64,000 nucleotides of DNA from Pseudacidovorax sp. NFM-22 (GTDB lineage Bacteria > Pseudomonadota > Gammaproteobacteria > Burkholderiales > Burkholderiaceae_C). Location: the NCBI RefSeq assembly GCF_021401245.1, contig NZ_JACBFY010000009.1, positions 124,001 to 188,000 on the forward strand, in the 5' to 3' direction. This document shows, piece by piece, positions 16,573 to 27,634 of the stretch. Under the pieces are notes generated by a model. That model searched no databases and was not told where the DNA came from. It saw nothing but the letters and a program-made list of their open reading frames with translations. A program made the translations under genes and the position numbers. Position 1 is the stretch's first letter. Every line of letters starts with the position of its first letter.

Positions 16573-17540
16573 GTCTCGGTGTCTCCTTGCGATTCAGGGT
16601 GGGGGCCGAAGCCGTACAGCGCGGCCGGGTTGTGGACCAGCACCTGGGCGAGGCGCTCGCCGCCGCCGGTCCAGTGCGCCAGCCGGTCGAGCTGGCGGGC
16701 GTCGTCGGGCAGCGGCTGCAGCCCGGCCGTTGCCGTGGCATGGGGCCAGTCGCTGCCCCAGACGACGCGCCCGGGCGCGGCGTCGATGAAGCTGCGGGCC
16801 AATGCGTCGAGGGCCGGGTCGTCGGTGCTATGGGTGGGGCTGACCAGATAGCCACCCGACAACTTGATCCAGGCCCGGCCGTCGCGCAGCAGCTTCAGCA
16901 CCCCGGCATGGGCGGGATGTCGGCCGGCATCCGCGGGCGACAGGCGCGCGAAATGGTCGAAGACCAGCGGCACGGGCAGATCCGCCAGCCGGTCGGCCAG
17001 CGTCGCCAGCAGGTCGGCCGGCATCAGCAGTTGCAGATGCCAGCCCAGCGGCGCGATTCGCCGTGCAAAGGGCGCCAGCATGTCGGCGTGCAGGCCCACG
17101 CCCAGCGACAGGTTCAGCCGCACGCCCCGCACGCCCTCGGCATGGAGCTGCGCGAGATGCGCGTCGGATTCGCTGCCATCGATGACGGCGACGCCGCGCG
17201 CGTGCCCGCCCAGCGCGCGCAGCGCCGCGCGCATGGGGCGGTTGTCCGCGCCGTAGGTGGAAGGCGTGACGAGCACGGCGCGCTGCAGGCCGGTGCGGCG
17301 CTGCAACCGGCGGTAGTCCTCGACGGCGGCGTCGGGCGGCAGCAGGCGTGCGCCGGGCACGGCCGGGAAGCGGCTGTCGTAGACGTGGATATGGCCGTCG
17401 CAGGCGCCCGCCGGCAGCGCGGTGGCCGGCGGCGCGGTGCCCGCGCTGAAGGGAACGACCGTCGGCTGCACACCGGCGCAGTCGACCGGGCCCGAGAGGG
17501 GCGGCCGTTCTGCAGGCGGGGGTGGCAAGGTCGATGGCAT
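16569..17540 (-). CDS. amidohydrolase-2 family TIM-barrel hydrolase (lactonase/isomerase-like), paralogue 2
   Basis: This 323-residue protein is the first gene of the ten-gene leftward operon. The HxH metal motif is H50-I-H52 (ACDGHIHVYDSRFPA), followed by LVTPSTYGADN, GVRGVRLNL, VFDHFARLSP, WIKLSGGYLVSP and the catalytic Asp in WGSDWPHA; it ends LYGFGP. Motif order matches the gene at 9584-10486, which indicates duplication within the operon. About 46 N-terminal residues precede the barrel, longer than in the paralogue. Its promoter has the same operator as the IclR-Bug intergenic region. Confidence 0.88.
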   Translation of the reverse strand: MPSTLPPPPAERPPLSGPVDCAGVQPTVVPFSAGTAPPATALPAGACDGHIHVYDSRFPAVPGARLLPPDAAVEDYRRLQRRTGLQRAVLVTPSTYGADNRPMRAALRALGGHARGVAVIDGSESDAHLAQLHAEGVRGVRLNLSLGVGLHADMLAPFARRIAPLGWHLQLLMPADLLATLADRLADLPVPLVFDHFARLSPADAGRHPAHAGVLKLLRDGRAWIKLSGGYLVSPTHSTDDPALDALARSFIDAAPGRVVWGSDWPHATATAGLQPLPDDARQLDRLAHWTGGGERLAQVLVHNPAALYGFGPHPESQGDTET

Positions 17541-17585
17541 CCGGTCGTCTCCGAAGGCGGCGTCTTGGCACCGCGATGGGAGCGG

Positions 17586-17633
17586 ACTCTAGGAGCGCGT
17601 TGCGCTATTCACAATGCGGGTTCGTTCAGCGAA
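17586..17633 (-). promoter_or_regulatory. IclR-type promoter/operator, copy 2
   Basis: On the minus strand there is a -35 TTGTGA (17609-17614), 17 nt and a -10 TAGAGT (17586-17591), about 39 nt before the amidohydrolase start. The 13-bp site TTCGTTCAGCGAA (17621-17633) is again 6 nt upstream of the -35, identical to copy 1 at 6798-6810. No regulator gene adjoins this copy. The rest of the 314-bp gap to the molybdenum trio (17634-17854) holds no gene I can support; a promoter for the rightward genes is expected there but I could not identify it. Confidence 0.72.
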
Positions 17634-17854
17634 ACGCGTTGTGGTGGGTGAAACGCCGCGCGTGCGCGCCAGGCGCCGCGTGTCCGGCACGTCCCACAGG
17701 CGCTCAGGCGCTGCGCCGTCGCCCGGCTGGTCCCTGCACCGAGCCCGCCATGCCGGGGCCTGCCCCCACAGTTGGTCGACTGCCGCCGCATGCCCTGCCA
17801 CGCCTCGCGATCACCCAAAGGCGGCCAATCCCCACGGAACCTACGGAGTACCCC

Positions 17855-18448
17855 ATGGCCCCCAGCTCGAAGTCCCCGCCGCTGCGCGACCGCGCCCCGG
17901 AATCGCCATCCGGCGGCAGCAGCACCACCGACTCGCTGCATTCCACCGTCCAGCTGACGGTCAACGGCGAGGCGCGCAGCCTCACCCTCGACAACCGCAC
18001 CACACTGCTCGACGCGCTGCGCGAACACCTGCACCTGTGCGGCACCAAGAAGGGCTGCGACCACGGCCAGTGCGGCGCCTGCACGGCGCTGGTCGATGGC
18101 CGGCGCATCAACACCTGCCTGAGCCTGGCGGTGATGCACGAGGGCAGCGAGGTCACCACCATCGAAGGCCTGGGCACGCCCGAGGCCATGCATCCCATGC
18201 AGGAGGCCTTCGTGCGGCACGACGGCTTTCAGTGCGGCTACTGCACGCCGGGCCAGATCTGCTCGGCCGTGGGCGCCCTGCGCGAACTGCGCGACGGCGT
18301 GCCCAGCCATGTGAGCGAGGACATCCAGGCGAAGCCGCTGCTCTCGCCCGACGAGATGCGCGAGCGCATGAGCGGCAACATCTGCCGCTGCGGCGCCTAC
18401 AGCAACATCCAGCAGGCCATCGCCGAAGCTGCGGAGGCCACACGATGA
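17855..18448 (+). CDS. aldehyde oxidoreductase, [2Fe-2S] subunit (PaoA/YagT-like)
   Basis: The 197-residue subunit carries two [2Fe-2S] clusters. The plant-type site is [15 protein letters not shown] and the second is in [11 protein letters not shown] with ICRCGAYSN. It passes electrons from the molybdenum centre to the FAD subunit. The E. coli homologue has a twin-arginine export signal; none is seen here, where the N-terminus is a Ser/Pro-rich 35-residue leader, so the enzyme is probably cytoplasmic. The ATG at 17855 has GGAG 6 nt upstream. Its stop overlaps the next start (ATGA). It is divergent from the amidohydrolase operon. Confidence 0.93.
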   Translation: MAPSSKSPPLRDRAPESPSGGSSTTDSLHSTVQLTVNGEARSLTLDNRTTLLDALREHLHLCGTKKGCDHGQCGACTALVDGRRINTCLSLAVMHEGSEVTTIEGLGTPEAMHPMQEAFVRHDGFQCGYCTPGQICSAVGALRELRDGVPSHVSEDIQAKPLLSPDEMRERMSGNICRCGAYSNIQQAIAEAAEATR

Positions 18449-19404
18449 AAGCCTTCAGCTACGAACGCGCCGCCACGCCCGAAGCGGCTGCGGCCGCCCG
18501 GGCCCGCACGCCGGACGCCCGCTTCATCGCCGGCGGCACCAACCTGCTGGACCTGATGAAGCTGCAGGTGGAAACGCCCGCGCACCTGATCGATATCAAC
18601 GGCCTGGGCCTGGACCGCATCGAGCCCACCGAGGGCGGCGGCCTGCGCATCGGCGCCCTGGTGCGCAACACCGACCTGGCGGCCGACGCCCGCGTGCGGC
18701 GCGACTACGGCGTGCTTTCGCGCGCGCTGCTGGCGGGCGCCTCGGGCCAGCTGCGCAACAAGGCGACGACCGCCGGCAACCTGCTGCAGCGCACGCGCTG
18801 CCCCTACTTCTACGACACCGCCCTGCCCTGCAACAAGCGCGAGCCCGGCAGCGGCTGCGGCGCGCTGCAGGGCTACAGCCGCCAGCTGGCGGTGGTGGGC
18901 GGCAGCGAACACTGCATCGCCACCCACCCGGGCGACATGTCGGTCGCACTGCGCGTGCTGGACGCCACGGTGGAGACCGTGCAGGCCGGCGGCGGCCGGC
19001 GCACGATCCCCATCGCCGACTTCCATCGCCTGCCCGGCAACACGCCCGAACGCGACACCGTGCTGGCGCCCGCCGAACTCATCACGTCCGTGACGCTGCC
19101 GGCCCCGGTCGGCGGCACGCACGTGTACCGCAAGGTGCGCGACCGCGCTTCGTATGCCTTCGCCCTGGTGTCGGTGGCGGCCATCGTGCAGCCCGACGGC
19201 ACCGGCCACGTGGCCTTCGGCGGCGTCGCACCCAAGCCCTGGCGCATGGAAGCGGCCGAGGCCGAGCTGCCGAATGGTCCCTATGCCGTGACCGAGCGGC
19301 TGTTCGCCGACGCCGATCCCCGCCCCGACAACGCCTTCAAGCTGCCCCTGGCGCAGCGCACGCTGGCGGCCGCCCTGGCCGACGCGAAGGAGATGCAGCC
19401 GTGA
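18445..19404 (+). CDS. aldehyde oxidoreductase, FAD subunit (PaoB/YagS-like)
   Basis: The 319-residue subunit has the FAD-binding PCMH fold ([29 protein letters not shown]) and a C-terminal CO-dehydrogenase flavoprotein domain. The insertion RTRCPYFYD followed by [13 protein letters not shown] supplies four cysteines like the extra [4Fe-4S] cluster of E. coli PaoB, placing the enzyme in that subfamily rather than among xanthine dehydrogenases. It overlaps both neighbours by ATGA. Confidence 0.93.
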   Translation: MKAFSYERAATPEAAAAARARTPDARFIAGGTNLLDLMKLQVETPAHLIDINGLGLDRIEPTEGGGLRIGALVRNTDLAADARVRRDYGVLSRALLAGASGQLRNKATTAGNLLQRTRCPYFYDTALPCNKREPGSGCGALQGYSRQLAVVGGSEHCIATHPGDMSVALRVLDATVETVQAGGGRRTIPIADFHRLPGNTPERDTVLAPAELITSVTLPAPVGGTHVYRKVRDRASYAFALVSVAAIVQPDGTGHVAFGGVAPKPWRMEAAEAELPNGPYAVTERLFADADPRPDNAFKLPLAQRTLAAALADAKEMQP

Positions 19405-21614
19405 AATTCGATCCCTCCACCACCTCAGTGCCCGGCGAGCAGTTGCGCCATGTCGGCCAGCCCACGCACCGCGTCGACGGCCCGCGCAAGACCACCGGCA
19501 CCGCGCCCTATGCCGGTGAATGGCATCCGGACTTCGACGTCCATGTGCGCGATGCCGCCTATGGCTGGGTGCTTGGCGCCGGCATCGGCAAGGGCCGCAT
19601 CGCCAGCATGGACCTGGAGGCGGCCCGTGCCGCCCCCGGCGTGCTGGCCATCGTCACCGCCGAAGATGCGGGCGCACTCGACAAGTCGCAACGCAATACG
19701 GCCAAGCTGCTCGGTGGCCCGGCCATCGACCACTACCACCAGGCCATCGCCGTGGTCGTCGCCGAGACGCTGGAACAGGCCCGCGCCGCCACCGCCTTGA
19801 TCCGTGTGCGTTACGACGCCGCGCCCGGCCGCTTCGACCTGGAAGCCGAGCGCGACAACGCCGAGCTCGCCGGTGACGACGCCAAGACCGAGGTGGGCGA
19901 CTTCGACACGGCCTTCGGCGCCGCGCCCGTGCAACTGGACGCCACCTACACCACGCCCGACGAGTCGCACGCCATGATGGAGCCGCATGCCACGCTCGCA
20001 TCGTGGGAGGGCGACAGCCTCACCGTGTGGACCTCGACGCAGATGGTCGACTGGTGCCGCACCGACCTCGCCGCCACGCTGAAGATGGACAAGGCCAAGG
20101 TGCAGGTGCGCTCGCCCTTCATCGGCGGCGGCTTCGGCGGCAAGCTCTTCCTGCGTTCAGACGCGCTGCTGGCGGCGCTGGCGGCGCGCGCCGTGAAGCG
20201 CCCCGTGCGCGTGGGGCTGCACCGGCCGCTGATCGCCAACAACACCACGCACCGTCCGGCCACGATCCAGCGCATCCGTCTGGGCGCCGAAAAGGATGGG
20301 CTCCTGACCGCCATCGCGCACGAAAGCTGGTCCGGCGACCAGCCCGAGGGCCAGCCGGAGACGGCCGTCAACCAGACCCGGCTGCTCTATGCCGGCGCCA
20401 ACCGCCGCACCGCCATGTACCTGGCCGAGATGGACCTGCCCGAAGGCAACTCCATGCGCGCGCCGGGTGAAGCGCCCGGCATGGCCGCGCTGGAAATCGC
20501 CATGGACGAGCTGGCCGAGCGCTTGGGGCTGGACCCGGTCGAACTGCGCCTGCGCAACGACACCGACGTCGACCCCGAACATCCCGAGCGCCGTTTCACC
20601 CAGCGCCGCCTGGCCCACTGCCTGCGCGACGGCGCCCAGCGCTTCGGCTGGGACAAGCGCCCCGCCAAGCCCGGCATGAAGCGCGAAGGCCGCTGGGCCA
20701 TCGGCGTGGGCATGGCGGCAGCCTTCCGCAACCACATGCTGATGAAGTCCGCCGCGCGCGTGCGGCTCACGCCCGATGGCGGCGTGACGGTCGAGACCGA
20801 CATGACCGACATCGGCACCGGCAGCTACACCATCCTGGCCCAGACCGCCGCCGACCTGCTGGGGGTGCCGCTGGAGCGCGTGGAGGTGAAGCTGGGCGAT
20901 TCGGACTGGCCCGTGTCGGCCGGCTCGGGCGGCCAGTTCGGCGCGGCCAACGCCACAGGCGGCGTCTACGCCGCCTGCGTGAAGCTGCGCGACGCCATCG
21001 CCCGCAAGCTGGGGCTGGAGCCGCAAGGCGCCGAATTCGCGGAGGGCGAGGTCCGCAGCGGCGGTCGCCGCATCGCCCTGACCGACGCGGTGAAGGACGG
21101 CGAGCCGCTGACCGCCGAGGACGGCATCGAGTACGACGAGTCGCTCTCCAAGCAATGGCAGCACTCCACCTTCGGCGCGCATTTCGTCGAAGTGGCCGTG
21201 CATGTGGACACGGCCGAGATCCGCGTGCGCCGCATGCTGGCCGTCTGCGCCGCCGGCCGCATCCTGAACCCCGTGACGGCCCGCAGCCAGGTGATCGGCG
21301 CCATGACCATGGGTGTCGGCGCCGCGCTGATGGAGGAACTGGCGGTGGACACCCGGCTGGGCCTCTTCGTCAACCACGATCTGGCGGGCTACGAGGTGCC
21401 GGTGCATGCCGACATCCCTGAGCAGGAGGTGGTGTTTCTCGACGAGCCGGACGGCATGGCCTCGCCCCTGGCCGCCAAGGGCATCGCGGAACTGGGCCTG
21501 TGCGGCGCGGCGGCGGCCGTGGCCAATGCGGTCTACAACGCCACGGGCGTGCGGGTGCGGGACTATCCGGTCACGCTGGACAAGCTGATTGCGCAGTGGC
21601 CGGCGGCGGCCTGA
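19401..21614 (+). CDS. aldehyde oxidoreductase, molybdenum-binding subunit (PaoC/YagR-like)
   Basis: The 737-residue catalytic subunit has the usual length for PaoC. Seen are [21 protein letters not shown], the substrate-site Arg in [24 protein letters not shown] near the dinucleotide cofactor, and the catalytic Glu in [10 protein letters not shown] followed by [18 protein letters not shown]. It oxidises an aldehyde, often aromatic, to the acid using molybdopterin cytosine dinucleotide. The maturation chaperone PaoD, usually the next gene, is absent; a repeat and dctD follow instead. Divergence from the amidohydrolase operon suggests a shared pathway. Confidence 0.94.
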   Translation: MKFDPSTTSVPGEQLRHVGQPTHRVDGPRKTTGTAPYAGEWHPDFDVHVRDAAYGWVLGAGIGKGRIASMDLEAARAAPGVLAIVTAEDAGALDKSQRNTAKLLGGPAIDHYHQAIAVVVAETLEQARAATALIRVRYDAAPGRFDLEAERDNAELAGDDAKTEVGDFDTAFGAAPVQLDATYTTPDESHAMMEPHATLASWEGDSLTVWTSTQMVDWCRTDLAATLKMDKAKVQVRSPFIGGGFGGKLFLRSDALLAALAARAVKRPVRVGLHRPLIANNTTHRPATIQRIRLGAEKDGLLTAIAHESWSGDQPEGQPETAVNQTRLLYAGANRRTAMYLAEMDLPEGNSMRAPGEAPGMAALEIAMDELAERLGLDPVELRLRNDTDVDPEHPERRFTQRRLAHCLRDGAQRFGWDKRPAKPGMKREGRWAIGVGMAAAFRNHMLMKSAARVRLTPDGGVTVETDMTDIGTGSYTILAQTAADLLGVPLERVEVKLGDSDWPVSAGSGGQFGAANATGGVYAACVKLRDAIARKLGLEPQGAEFAEGEVRSGGRRIALTDAVKDGEPLTAEDGIEYDESLSKQWQHSTFGAHFVEVAVHVDTAEIRVRRMLAVCAAGRILNPVTARSQVIGAMTMGVGAALMEELAVDTRLGLFVNHDLAGYEVPVHADIPEQEVVFLDEPDGMASPLAAKGIAELGLCGAAAAVANAVYNATGVRVRDYPVTLDKLIAQWPAAA

Positions 21615-21673
21615 GTCCGCCAAGCCGCTAGAAGCGGCCCATCACCAGCGCATACGAGTCGGTGAACCGAAGA

Positions 21674-21698
21674 CCGTTCGGGCTGAGCTTGTCGAAGC
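21674..21698. repeat. dispersed 25-bp repeat, family A
   Basis: The copy contains the core CTGAGCTTGTCGAAG, flanked by TTCG on one side and CGAA within the core, so it is an imperfect palindrome. It lies in the 167-bp gap between the convergent molybdenum-subunit and dctD genes, with a decayed inverted copy at about 21721-21745. The same flank (CCGAAGACCG) precedes the copy at 42647. Confidence 0.85.
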
Positions 21699-21781
21699 CG
21701 GGGCCGAAAAGCCCCTCACCCCTTCGCCGAGCTCAAGGCGAACAGGCTCGCTGAATGGCGTCGCATCCGTGGGCGCCGTTT

Positions 21782-23139
<1,358 letters not shown>

Positions 23140-23143
<4 letters not shown>

Positions 23144-25110
23144 GGTGGTTCGCGGAGGGCGGGGGCGAGGGCGCTGGCGGGCACGTCTGGGCGGGTAGGC
23201 AGCTCGATGACGAAGGCGGCGCCAGCGCCCTCGGGCATCTCGCCAGACCGGGCCAGGCGCAGGCTGCCGCCGAAGGCCTGGATGATATGGGCCGACATCA
23301 TCAGCCCCAGGCCCAGCCCGCGGCCGGCCGGCTTGGTGGTGAAGAAGGGCTCGAACAGCCGCGCCTGCGCGGCGGGCGGGATGGGCGGGCCGCTGTTGGC
23401 CACGACGATGCGGCAGAGCGCCGTGCCGACGTCCTGGACGTCCATCCCATCTCCATCGCGACGAGGCACGCCGTCGGCCGCCGGGTTGCCCGGGGGCGCA
23501 GCCACGGCCGCCCCCGGCCCGGGTTCACACTGCGCCGCCACGGCGATCCAGCGCGTGCCGGCGGGCACCTCGGCCAGCGCGTCGGCCGCATTGCCGACCA
23601 GGTTGGCCAGCACCTGCACCAGGCGCGTCTCCTCGGCCATCACCGTGAGGTCGGCGGGCAGGGTTTCGGTGCGCAGGTCCACGCCCAGCTCGCGCAGGCG
23701 GGGCGCATGCGGCAGCGCGGCCTCGCGCAGCGCACGCTCCAGCAGCACTGGCACTGGCGGCTCGGTGCGCTTGTGGGCGAAGACCTTGAGCTGCGCCGTG
23801 AGGCGGCCGAGCCGGTGCACCAGCTGCGCGATGCGCGTGAGGTTGGCGCGGGCGTCGTCACTGCGGCCGCGCTCCAGCAGCAGCACCGCGTTGTCCGACA
23901 GGGTGTGCAGCGCCGCCAGCGGCTGGTTGAGCTCGTGCACCATGCCAGCCGACATCTGCCCGAGCACCGCGAGCTGGCCGGCGTGGACCAGCTCGGCCTG
24001 CGTGGCCCGCAGCTCGGCGGTGCGCTCCTGCACGCGGCGTTCCAGCGAATCGTTGGCGGCCTGCAGCGCGGCGCGGCTGGCCAGCTGCTGGCGCACCAGC
24101 CGGCGGCGCTGGCGCAGCACGAGCAGACCCAGCAGCAGGGCGGCGGCGGCCAGCGCGGCACCGCCCGCCGCCGCCGCGGCGACGGCCCGCACGGGCCCCT
24201 GGTCGCTCAGCAGCACCAGGCGCCAGCGGCCGGCATCCAGGCGGTGCACCGTGGCGGCGTAGCTGCGGCCGTCCAGGCGCACCTCGCGCACCGGGCCGGG
24301 CTCCAGCGGGCCGTCGCCGGCCATGCGCCACGACAGGGGCGTGAGCGGGGCATCGCCGTAGCGGCGCGAGGTGGCGGCCTCGGCCCGCTCGGCCTCGGGC
24401 AGCGGCACGATGGGGCGGTACTTCCAGTCCTCGCGCGAGGCCAGGATGGCGACCTGGTGCTCGTCCAGCAGCAGCATCTCGCCGGGCAACTGGCGCCAGG
24501 CCAGCGCCGCGGGACGCAGGTCGATCTTGACCGTGGCCACGCCGCGCACGGGGCCGCCCCGCGGCAGCGCATAGGCCAGGTAGTAGCCGGGCACGCGGCT
24601 GGTCACGCCGATGCCGTAGAAGCGCCCGCGCCCACCGGCCAGGGCTTCACGCAGGTAGGGCCGGTACGACAGGTTCTGGCCGGCGGGCGTGCCGAGCTGG
24701 CCATCGTCGCTGGCGGCGGCCGCCACGCCGCCGGGCTCCAGCACGTACAGCGTCTCGGCCCCGGCGATGGCGTTGAGCGCATGCAGGTAGTGGCTGGCCT
24801 GCGCGCGCAGCGCGGGATCGAAGGGGCTGGCCAGCAGCTGCTGCACCTGGGGCGAGGTCTCCAGCAGTGCGGGCAGGTAGTCGAAGCGGGCCAGCTCGGC
24901 CTCGATGCGACCGACCTCCATGTCCAGCCGGTGGTCGGCCGCCTCGCCCAGACGGTCCAGGCCGATGCGCAGCGCCAGGGCGTAGGCGCCCCAGGCGGCC
25001 AGCGCCACCAGGGCGAGCACGGCCAGCGCCGGACCGAGGCGGGCGCGCGCGGTCGCCGCCGGCGCAAAAGAAAAAGGGGCGCGTCGCGCCCCTGGGGAGT
25101 TGGATGCCAC
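23140..25110 (-). CDS. dctB: sensor histidine kinase, C4-dicarboxylate type
   Basis: The 656-residue membrane kinase has two membrane segments (about 28-48 and 300-325) enclosing a periplasmic double-PAS sensor with YRPYLREAL and GYYLAYALP typical of DctB. A coiled-coil linker follows, then the H-box GMVHELNQPLAALHTL, the N-box LANLVGNAADAL and G-box GRGLGLGLMMS. Two oddities are visible: about 40 low-complexity residues (Gly, Pro, Ala and Asp rich) are inserted between the N-box and G1-box, and the G1 motif reads ANSGPP in place of D-x-G-x-G. It probably responds to succinate, fumarate or malate. Its stop overlaps dctD. Confidence 0.9.
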
Positions 25111-25179
25111 GGCGCGAGTATGGCCGTGGCGGCCGGCGGCTGGCGCCGACTGGGCTTGGTTTCAGCGTTCGCCGCAACC

Positions 25180-25300
25180 ATCGGCCGGCCGCGGAGCAGG
25201 CCATGCGGGAACATCCGCGGAACCGGCTTTGCCGGGCCGCTGGATGTGCCCCCTCGAAGGGGGGTGGCGGAGCGCGCAGCGCGCAGCCTGGGGGTGGACC
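25180..25300. repeat. dispersed intergenic repeat, family C, copy 2
   Basis: It sits in the 191-bp gap between dctA and dctB and repeats, in the same order, the elements seen at 10535-10675: GGCCGCGGAGCAGGCCA, a GGAACCGGCTTTGCCGGG hairpin, a C-rich stretch and a GGGGGTGG end. Sequence divergence is considerable but compensatory within the hairpin. A related 3' part also occurs at about 40480-40580. Confidence 0.6.
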
Positions 25301-25301
25301 A

Positions 25302-26639
25302 TCAAGTGGGAAAGCGCGCGGTGGTGGCGTCGAGCACCTGCTCGGGTGCGTCGGCTTCGAGCGTGCTCTCGTTGTTCAGCACCTCGTGCATGCGGCTTTC
25401 GTCGAGGTCGCCGGTCCACTTGCCGACCACCACCGAGGCGACGGTGTTGCCCACGAGGTTGGTCAGGGCGCGGGCCTCGCTCATGAAGCGGTCGATGCCC
25501 AGGATCAGCGCCAGGCCGGCCACCGGCACGTGGCCCACGGCCGACAGCGTGGCCGCCAGCACGATGAAGCCGCTGCCCGTGACGCCGGCAGCGCCCTTGG
25601 AGGTGAGCAGCAGCACCAGCAGCAGCGTGATCTGGTGCGTGATGTCCAGCTGGGTGTTGGTGGCCTGGGCGATGAAGACTGCGGCCATGGTCAGGTAGAT
25701 CGAGGTGCCGTCCAGGTTGAAGGAGTAGCCCGTGGGCACCACCAGGCCGACGGTGGACTTGCGCACGCCCAGGTTCTCCAGCTTGGCCATGATGCGCGGC
25801 AGCGCGGCCTCGGAGCTGCTGGTGCCCAGCACGATCAGCAGTTCTTCCTTGATGTACTTGACCAGCTTCCAGATGCTGAAGCCGTGCACCCGCGCCACGA
25901 TGCCCAGCACCAGGAACACGAAGACGAAGCAGGTGGCATAGAAGGTGCCCATCAGGAAGGCCAGCTGCTTGAGCGAGCCCACGCCGTACTTGCCGATGGT
26001 GAAGGCCATGGCGCCGAAGGCACCGATGGGGGCGACCTTCATGATGTAGCCGACGATGACGAAGAGCACGTGCGAGGACTTCTCGATCATGTCGAACACC
26101 AGCGTGCCGCGGCCGCCGAAGCGGTGCAGCGCGAAGCCGAAGAGCACGGCCACCAGCAGCACCTGCAGCATCTCGCCTTTGGCAAAAGCGTCCACCACCG
26201 TGTTGGGGATGATGGCGAGCAGGAAGTCGGTCGTGCTCTGCATCTTGCCCGGGGCGGTGTAAGCCGCGATGGCCTTGGTGTCGAGCGAGGCCGGGTCCAC
26301 GTTCATGCCCGCGCCGGGCTTGACCACGTTGACGATGATCAGGCCGATGATCAGCGCCACGGTGCTCATGATCTCGAAGTACAGCAGGGCGTAGCCGCCG
26401 GTCTTGCCGACCTTCTTCATGTCCTCCATGCCCGCGATGCCGACCACCACGGTGCAGAAGATGATCGGCGCGATGATCATCTTGATGAGCTTGATGAAGC
26501 CGTCGCCCAGCGGCTTCATGTCGGTGCCGAGGGCGGGATAGAAGTGGCCCAGGAGCACGCCGATGACGATGGCGACGATGACCTGGAAATAGAGGGACCG
26601 GTAAAGCGGCTGGCGGCGGGTGGGTGTGGGGTCTTGCAT
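25302..26639 (-). CDS. dctA: C4-dicarboxylate:cation symporter
   Basis: The 445-residue inner-membrane symporter of the DAACS/glutamate-transporter fold imports succinate, fumarate and malate with protons or sodium. Length and motifs match Dct[69 protein letters not shown] and [18 protein letters not shown]. Eight membrane helices and two re-entrant loops are expected. It is preceded by a sigma-54 promoter and followed by dctB and dctD on the same strand. C4 acids are the end products of the homogentisate and gentisate routes encoded nearby. Confidence 0.96.
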   Translation of the reverse strand: MQDPTPTRRQPLYRSLYFQVIVAIVIGVLLGHFYPALGTDMKPLGDGFIKLIKMIIAPIIFCTVVVGIAGMEDMKKVGKTGGYALLYFEIMSTVALIIGLIIVNVVKPGAGMNVDPASLDTKAIAAYTAPGKMQSTTDFLLAIIPNTVVDAFAKGEMLQVLLVAVLFGFALHRFGGRGTLVFDMIEKSSHVLFVIVGYIMKVAPIGAFGAMAFTIGKYGVGSLKQLAFLMGTFYATCFVFVFLVLGIVARVHGFSIWKLVKYIKEELLIVLGTSSSEAALPRIMAKLENLGVRKSTVGLVVPTGYSFNLDGTSIYLTMAAVFIAQATNTQLDITHQITLLLVLLLTSKGAAGVTGSGFIVLAATLSAVGHVPVAGLALILGIDRFMSEARALTNLVGNTVASVVVGKWTGDLDESRMHEVLNNESTLEADAPEQVLDATTARFPT

Positions 26640-26700
26640 GCGGGCTCCTGGGGTGTCTCCGTGGCGGAAAGGGCGCCATCGATGGCGGCCGCTGCTTAGC

Positions 26701-26715
26701 GCAAGGAGGGTGCCA
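26701..26715 (-). promoter_or_regulatory. sigma-54 (-24/-12) promoter of dctA
   Basis: On the minus strand the sequence reads TGGCAC-N5-TTGC, an exact match to the sigma-54 consensus, about 62 nt upstream of the dctA start codon. The neighbouring DctD-type activator has the GAFTGA loop needed to open such promoters, so the match is functionally coherent. Confidence 0.85.
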
Positions 26716-26755
26716 GCCCGGACGGGCGGCGGAGGCGATGCAAGTCGTTGTTCTT

Positions 26756-26765
26756 AAAGATCTTT
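26756..26765. promoter_or_regulatory. candidate upstream activator site for dctA
   Basis: AAAGATCTTT is a perfect 10-bp palindrome in an AT-rich patch that stands out in this GC-rich DNA, about 40 bp upstream of the -24 element. NtrC-type activators bind palindromic upstream sites, usually further away, so the call is tentative. Confidence 0.35.
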
Positions 26766-26877
26766 TCTGGACTCCCCGGCGCACGACCGGGTCGCTGCCG
26801 GACTCGGGGCGGCGGGCGCGTCCGGCGCGCCGGACGCGATCTCCCGGGAAAACCCTAGGGACAAGGGGCGCGCCCCG

Positions 26878-27096
26878 GCTTCGACAGGCTCAGCCCGAAC
26901 GGGTGGGGGTGAGCGGGTTCTTCGCCCTTCGCCCTTCGCCCCATGCCACTCAGTCAACCAAAGTCCGTTCGGGCTGAGCTTGTCGAAGCCTGGCGCAAGC
27001 CCTTCGACCCTTCGACAAGCTCAGGGCGAACGGGCTAACTGACTTGCATTGGCCCTTCGCCGGGTTTTCCACCGTTCGCGCTGAGCTTGTCGAAGC
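26878..27096. repeat. cluster of four family A repeats
   Basis: Four 25-26 bp copies occur at 26878-26902 (inverted), 26965-26989, 27008-27033 (inverted) and 27072-27096. They share the core CTGAGCTTGTCGAAG with small changes. The middle two face each other and could pair as a larger hairpin. They lie in the 477-bp gene-free gap between dctA and the thioesterase gene; apart from these repeats, the dctA promoter and a GC-rich palindromic patch near 26820-26850, I see no gene there. Confidence 0.85.
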
Positions 27097-27116
27097 GCTG
27101 CGGCCCTGGAGGCGGT

Positions 27117-27593
27117 TCAGTCCACCGATCCGCTCAGGCTGGGCGGCGGCGCGTCGGCCACCTTGCGGGCGGCGTCGAGGTGGGCGCGGGCGCGCTCGGC
27201 CAGGGCGATCTCGCCGGGGGTGTTGGGCTGGTAGGCGTCAATGGGCAGCGGCCGGCCGTGCGAGTCGACCGCCACGAAGACGATCAGGCATTCGGTGGTG
27301 CGGACCATCTTGCCGCCCTTCAGGTCGCCGCTGCGCACCTCGACCGAGATGTTCATGCTGGTGGTGCCGGTGTAGGCCATGCGGGCCTCCACCTCGACCA
27401 GGTCGCCGATCATGATCGGCCGGTGGAAGCGGATGCTGCCGATGAACACCGTGACGCAGTAGTTGTGCGACCAGCCCGTGGCGCAGGCATAGCCCGCCTC
27501 GTCGATCCACTTCATGACGGTGCCGCCGTGGACCTTGCCGCCGAAGTTGACGGTGCTGGGTTCGGCCAGGAAGCGCAGGACGATGGAGGACAT
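27117..27593 (-). CDS. acyl-CoA thioesterase, YciA/BACH hot-dog type
   Basis: The 158-residue hot-dog protein has the acyl-CoA thioesterase motif NFGGKVHGGTVMKWIDEAGYACA, with the catalytic Asp in WIDEA, and FIGSIRFHRPIMIGDLVEVEAR. It hydrolyses acyl-CoA esters in the cytoplasm. A C-terminal tail of about 40 residues is variable. It follows the LysR gene by 41 nt on the same strand, so the two may be co-transcribed. Confidence 0.9.
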   Translation of the reverse strand: MSSIVLRFLAEPSTVNFGGKVHGGTVMKWIDEAGYACATGWSHNYCVTVFIGSIRFHRPIMIGDLVEVEARMAYTGTTSMNISVEVRSGDLKGGKMVRTTECLIVFVAVDSHGRPLPIDAYQPNTPGEIALAERARAHLDAARKVADAPPPSLSGSVD

Positions 27594-27634
27594 GACGGCG
27601 AGTCTCGCAGGTGACAGTGGGGTGGAGCCGCGGA

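Noticed and set aside
26878..27096. CRISPR array
   Set aside because: The repeats are palindromic, occur in both orientations with irregular spacing, and also lie elsewhere singly; no cas genes are present.
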